Positions 5,411 to 8,225 of a DNA stretch of 8,225 bases are shown one piece after another. Position 1 is the stretch's first letter. Each line of letters begins with the position of its first letter. The stretch covers positions 1 through 8,225 of the forward strand of contig UQXE01000057.1 of the NCBI GenBank assembly GCA_900544965.1, written 5' to 3'. The position numbers and the translations under genes were made by a program. The DNA comes from an uncultured Eubacteriales bacterium (GTDB lineage Bacteria > Bacillota > Clostridia > Christensenellales > CAG-138). A model generated the notes under the pieces. The model had not been told where the DNA came from and searched no databases. It was given only the letters and a program-made list of their open reading frames with translations.

Positions 5411-5935
5411 TTAATTTGGTAATGTCCTTTGTGTACACTCAACTATCTCTCCATGAATATTATAAAATAGAACATTTCCCGCATTATTGGGTAGAACAAA
5501 AACAAACGGTTTTGCATTATCAACAGCAAAGATGTTTTTGTTACTTCCATCATCAACTACAATGGAAGTAACATTTTGTTTATTCATCGATAAATAAACA
5601 ATTTCATTATATCCTTCCACGCTAAATGAAACAAATTTTTCCTCAATTTTACTGACCGTACCGCCTGCTCGAAAAAAATAACCCCAACATAAGCCCGGAC
5701 GTTTTATATATATGGAATAAATGCAATCAGAATTATCATATGGGAAAAACACCATTGCTACGACTCCATTACCCAAAGATTGAGCCATATTCCAATCTGA
5801 AGGAATGTTTTGCGACCACCTAGCATCAGATTCAACATTTTTCTCAGATATTCCAATATTGTCTTTCATCACCAACCATAGCGTTAATACCAACACAACG
5901 GTAGAAACAATGATAATGAGTGTGTTCTTTTTCAT
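5411..5935 (-). CDS. Membrane-anchored extracellular protein of unknown function
   Basis: A 174-aa protein I do not recognise. The start is ATG at 5933-5935, 5 nt after GGAG (AAAGGGGAG, 5941-5949). Residues 1-4 are basic, and residues 5-23 are one hydrophobic segment (LIIIVSTVVLVLTLWLVM) with no lipobox, so it is probably anchored with the remainder outside. The outer part (about 30-174) is rich in predicted beta-strands (CIYSIYIKRPG, KFVSFSVEGYNEIVYLSM, SIVVDDG, PFVFVLP, NVLFYNIHGEIVEC) with cysteines at 71, 83 and 167. It lies between a 58-aa ORF and a VanZ-like gene in one minus-strand run. An accessory or immunity-like role fits the context but nothing in the sequence proves it. Confidence 0.75.
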   Translation of the reverse strand: MKKNTLIIIVSTVVLVLTLWLVMKDNIGISEKNVESDARWSQNIPSDWNMAQSLGNGVVAMVFFPYDNSDCIYSIYIKRPGLCWGYFFRAGGTVSKIEEKFVSFSVEGYNEIVYLSMNKQNVTSIVVDDGSNKNIFAVDNAKPFVFVLPNNAGNVLFYNIHGEIVECTQRTLPN

Positions 5936-5959
5936 GACATCTCCCCTTTATTAAATCAA

Positions 5960-5993
5960 ATTACAATCAGAGGGAAAACCCTCTGACTGTAAT
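5960..5993 (-). terminator. 15-bp hairpin, possible partial terminator before the 174-aa gene
   Basis: Arms 5960-5974 and 5979-5993 pair over 15 bp around an AAAA loop (TTTT in minus-strand RNA). The one odd pair is G-U only in minus-strand RNA. TTTGATTT follows on the minus strand, a weak U-tract, and the ribosome-binding site of the 174-aa gene comes 11 nt after the stem. It could terminate part of the transcription between the 58-aa ORF and the downstream genes. Confidence 0.6.
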
Positions 5994-6023
5994 TTCCCGG
6001 TATTTAGTAGTAAATACCGGGAA
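5994..6023 (-). promoter_or_regulatory. Perfect 13-bp hairpin overlapping the 58-aa ORF stop
   Basis: Arms 5994-6006 (ttcccggtattta) and 6011-6023 pair perfectly around a 4-nt loop. The last codons and the TAA (6004-6006) of the 58-aa ORF lie in the stem. It touches the next hairpin (5960-5993) with no gap, making a double stem-loop at the 3' end of the small gene. Confidence 0.7.
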
Positions 6024-6180
6024 CATCTATTTCGATTTGCCATTGCCTATCACAGCTTGAGAGAGACACAGAAGCAGCGGCGCCACTAGAACCTCCCGAA
6101 AAGGAAATCGACCCAACAGCAGATTGATATGTATGGATGTAAGTCATCCTAAGCGCGTCGGTTATCTCTGTTTTTGTCAT
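6004..6180 (-). CDS. 58-aa small protein, Ser/Gly-rich, unknown
   Basis: The small ORF starts at ATG 6178-6180 (MTKTEITDALRMTYIHTYQS), passes a Ser/Gly/Ala-rich middle (SFSGGSSGAAASVSLSS, one Cys) and ends in QWQIEIDVPGIYY. GGAGAG at 6195-6200 is 14 nt from the ATG, longer than usual. The same frame stays open upstream to a stop at 6276-6278, so a start other than ATG or a 5'-truncated older gene is possible. It has no signal peptide and no recognised domain. It ends in a double hairpin and is followed by a membrane protein and a VanZ-like gene, an arrangement seen around peptide genes with accessory proteins. The peptide does not look like a known bacteriocin, so I leave the role open. Confidence 0.5.
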   Translation of the reverse strand: MTKTEITDALRMTYIHTYQSAVGSISFSGGSSGAAASVSLSSCDRQWQIEIDVPGIYY

Positions 6181-6238
6181 GCGCTGTGTTGCAACTCTCC
6201 TTTCGCTTTTTAAGGGTTTGGGATATTCCCAACAGGCA

Positions 6239-6275
6239 AAATCCCCGCCGTTTCCATTGGAATAGGCGGGGATTT
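6239..6275 (-). terminator. Intrinsic terminator after the VirB4-VLP pseudogene
   Basis: Arms 6239-6249 (aaatccccgcc) and 6265-6275 pair perfectly over 11 bp. The loop holds an additional ttcca/tggaa pair. In minus-strand RNA the GC stem ends GGCGGGGATTTTGCC, giving a short U-run. It lies 40 nt beyond the stop of the 6315-7886 pseudogene. It overlaps the right copy of the 15-bp repeat by one base. Confidence 0.65.
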
Positions 6276-6289
6276 ATCGCAAACGAGTA
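6275..6289 (+). repeat. 15-bp direct repeat, right copy
   Basis: tatcgcaaacgagta, identical to 4647-4661. Here it also forms the left arm of a 7-bp hairpin (gcaaacg 6279-6285 with cgtttgc 6292-6298). Confidence 0.8.
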
Positions 6290-6314
6290 CCCGTTTGCTG
6301 TGCTTGCTATCCAG

Positions 6315-7886
6315 CTATCCAGTTGTTTTCAGCCGTAGCCTCCTGTTCCTCTCGCTCTCGGCTTTCTGCCTGCGGCGTATCTTTGCGGCGCAAGCCGGAC
6401 AGTATTTCGCCCGGTTATCCGCCGCCGCAAATTGGCTTTTGCACACCGCGCAATGCTTCATTTCAATTTCTTTAGCGCGGGTGATCTCGGCGTAAAGCCG
6501 CCTGTCGGCGGGTAAAACCGCCTCGCGGAAGTATCGGCACAACAGGGAATAGCTGATCGCCTGCACACAAACGCAAGTTTCTCCGTCGTCCAAAAGCAGA
6601 CAATTCCCGCAATCGTTGTTTGCACACTCGGCGCGGTCAATGATGGTCTTTTCAACGGCCTCCAAACCGTTTTTGCCGCCCATGATTAACTCGCAAAGGG
6701 AAAGGATAAAACCGCTTTTCAGCGAAACAGGCGTGTCGTCCTCCCCGTAATTGGCATTGATGTCCATAGGGTTAATGTACTGCGTGCTGGTCTGCGACAC
6801 CTTGATAACCTGTCCTTTCAGACGGTTGACAAGGGGGTAATACTCCGCTTCGGGGTCGCAAATGATAATGTCGTCCTGCGTAATCAATACGGCGTTTGTG
6901 ATCTCGCGCTTTGCGGAAAAACTTTTGCCGTTGCCCGGTGTGCCGAGAATAAGGCCGTTTGGATTTTTCAGCCGTTTCCTGTCGCAAAGTATCATGTTGT
7001 TACTCAAAGCGTTTAGGCCATAATAAAGGGCTTCGCCGCCTTGAAACAACTCTTGGACGGTAAAGGGGACAAAAATAGCGGTGCTTGAAGTTGTCAAGCC
7101 CCGCGTAATTTTGATAAGGTTTTCGCCCAGCGGGATAGAGGACATAAGCCCCTGCTCCTGCTGGTAGTCAAGCCGGGTGAGAGAGCAGTTGTATTTTTGC
7201 GCCACTCCTGCCGACTGGAAAATATCGTTTTCCAACTTCTGCTTGGTGTCGGCAAAGTTGAGGACAAGCAGGGTAAGCAAAAACATTCTTTCGTTCCGGC
7301 TCTGCAAATCCCGTAACAGGTTTTTCGCCTCCCCGCCGTAGGTGGCAAGGTCTGACGGGATAATGTCCATATCATACCCGCTGTGGATTGCTTTTTTCTG
7401 TTCTTCGATTTTCATACGGTCAAAATCGGTGATTTTGCGCTTGATGGTCTTAATGGCCTCGTTGTGGTCGATACTGCGGATATGCAGATTGAGGATAAGC
7501 CCGTTTTCGGCCTCCATGAAGTCGGCAAGCATACGGTTGTTGAGTTCCGGCGCAAGGATTTGTAAGAAAGAGACCGCGCCGTATTTGCTCCCCATGCGGA
7601 AAAACCGCCCGTCGCCGAATCGGAAAGAGGACGGGGCGATAAAGTCTTTGACGGACAGGCCGCTTTCGGGCAGCCAGTCCCATTCAAAGTTAAACCGTTC
7701 CCCGTCAGGGTGGAAAATGCCGTGCAGCAGCGCAAGCCGCTGTTTCCCGTCCAGCGTCCGCGCCGCCGCGCCCAAAACCTTAAAGTGGTTGAGGGCGTCC
7801 GTTTCAATCCGGGCAAGCCGCGCACGCGCCGTTTTGATGTTTTCCGCTTTTATCAAGAAATCCAAGACGCGGGAAATTACAATAGT
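6315..7886 (-). pseudogene. virB4: VirB4-type conjugation ATPase, truncated at both ends, fused in frame to a Cys-rich VLP domain
   Basis: VirB4 is the cytoplasmic ATPase that powers type IV secretion during conjugation. From the TTG at 7865, residues 1-411 match the middle of VirB4 from Tn1549-like elements: SVKDFIAPSSFRFGDG (71-86), SDLATYGGEAKNLLRDLQSR (171-190) and Walker A GTPGNGKS (308-315). Such proteins usually have about 200 more N-terminal residues and continue for several hundred after TIIDR with Walker B and the arginine finger. Here the frame is closed by TAG at 7887-7889 with no ribosome-binding site, and after IIDR (near 6633) it switches to another protein: GNCLLLDDGETCVCVQ (420-435), SYSLLCRYF and AKYCPACA...RRRQKAESER, the Cys-rich VLP domain of the same elements. 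A deletion joined two genes. It cannot be a working ATPase. A stable Cys-rich fusion is possible but unlikely. Confidence 0.9.
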
Positions 7887-7957
7887 CTATAACTTTATCG
7901 GCGCATTTGATTTTACGCGGGCGATTGACAACGCCCAAAATACAATTAAACAACAGC

Positions 7958-7988
7958 AAAAAACGGCGTAGCCGTATGCCACACCGTT
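7958..7988 (-). terminator. Orphan intrinsic terminator upstream of the VirB4 fragment
   Basis: On the minus strand AACGGTGTGGC (7988-7978) pairs with GCTACGCCGTT (7972-7962) over 11 bp, using two G-U pairs, with a 5-nt loop, followed by TTTT (7961-7958). It would end transcripts entering from beyond 7988. It lies about 70 nt before the truncated VirB4 frame, which further argues against expression of that pseudogene. Confidence 0.65.
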
Positions 7989-8050
7989 TCTTGCTTCAAT
8001 GTTTTCTTAATTCACCGCCCCATTAAACGGGTGGTCATTTATTGTTTTTA

Positions 8051-8225
8051 GGATCAGCAGAAAACGGATCTGCCAAGCGATATCGGTTACGGGAGAGAAG
8101 CAGGTACGTACCCGTTCGGGGGATGGTTGAAGTCGGACTTAATGGTGAGGAACGACTGACCTACATAAAAAAGAAATGTAATATGGGAAAAAGAGGAAAA
8201 GTGGGATAAAATGGATGACACCGCA
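8051..8225 (+). mobile_element. Probable group II intron 5' segment (partial)
   Basis: The stretch contains structured, purine-rich sequence (cggttacgggagagaagcag; atggtgaggaacgactgacc) that I associate with the RNA domain preceding the reverse-transcriptase ORF in clostridial group II introns. This is recognition from memory, not an alignment. Only about 160 nt precede the ORF, whereas intact introns have several hundred. The 5' end is therefore either missing or begins in the unassigned 7990-8050 stretch. It reads opposite to the conjugation pseudogene. Confidence 0.35.
8211..8225 (+). CDS. Start of an ORF running off the window, possibly intron-encoded reverse transcriptase
   Basis: ATG GAT GAC ACC GCA (MDDTA) begins at 8211 and runs to the last base. 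A GGAAAAGTGGGA stretch just upstream offers a weak ribosome-binding site. Many LtrA-type maturases of gut Clostridia start in a similar way, and the upstream sequence looks intronic. Five codons cannot prove the identity. Confidence 0.3.

Noticed and set aside
7342..7971. 209-codon plus-strand ORF
   Set aside because: It lies opposite the well-supported VirB4 homology for most of its length and has no recognisable domain. The open frame follows from the high-GC codon pattern of the real strand.

Overview
The window looks like accessory DNA from a gut-type Clostridia (Firmicutes) genome. Evidence for this is the strong GGAGG ribosome-binding sites, an IS3/IS150-type transposase of Firmicute character, a VirB4 ATPase and a cysteine-rich VLP domain of the Tn1549-like conjugative-element type, and a VanZ-family protein. 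Almost all genes read on the minus strand. No tRNA, rRNA or CRISPR array was seen.

Right to left (the direction of transcription): 8051-8225 resembles the plus-strand 5' part of a group II intron, with the first five codons of its reverse transcriptase at the edge. At 7958-7988 there is an orphaned minus-strand terminator. From 7886 to 6315 lies a broken conjugation gene: a VirB4 ATPase without its N-terminus and without its C-terminal half, fused in frame to a Cys-rich VLP domain. After another terminator (6239-6275) comes an AT-rich cassette: a 58-aa ORF, two back-to-back hairpins, a 174-aa membrane-anchored protein of unknown function, and a VanZ-like protein. A 15-bp direct repeat (4647-4661 and 6275-6289) brackets this cassette.

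The most interesting part is 870-4300. A dyad with an embedded minus-strand promoter precedes a 31-aa ORF with a perfect ribosome-binding site. The stop codon of that ORF lies inside a 12-bp hairpin. Next come a secreted 648-aa protein (signal peptide, predicted beta-propeller, NlpC/P60-like cysteine hydrolase domain, Cys/His C-terminus) and then a 385-aa lipoprotein with the same propeller on a Pro/Thr linker. The two are paralogues. A third unit starts with the same ribosome-binding site and signal peptide, but is cut right after its lipobox and joined to a truncated IS3 transposase. Each unit is preceded by a strong hairpin.

A reasonable reading is a tandemly amplified cell-surface system: one member is soluble with a wall-hydrolase-like domain, the other is membrane-tethered with only the propeller. 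It is probably switched by a leader peptide/attenuator or operator upstream. This is inference; the sequence shows the domain layout, the paralogy and the leader structure, not the function.
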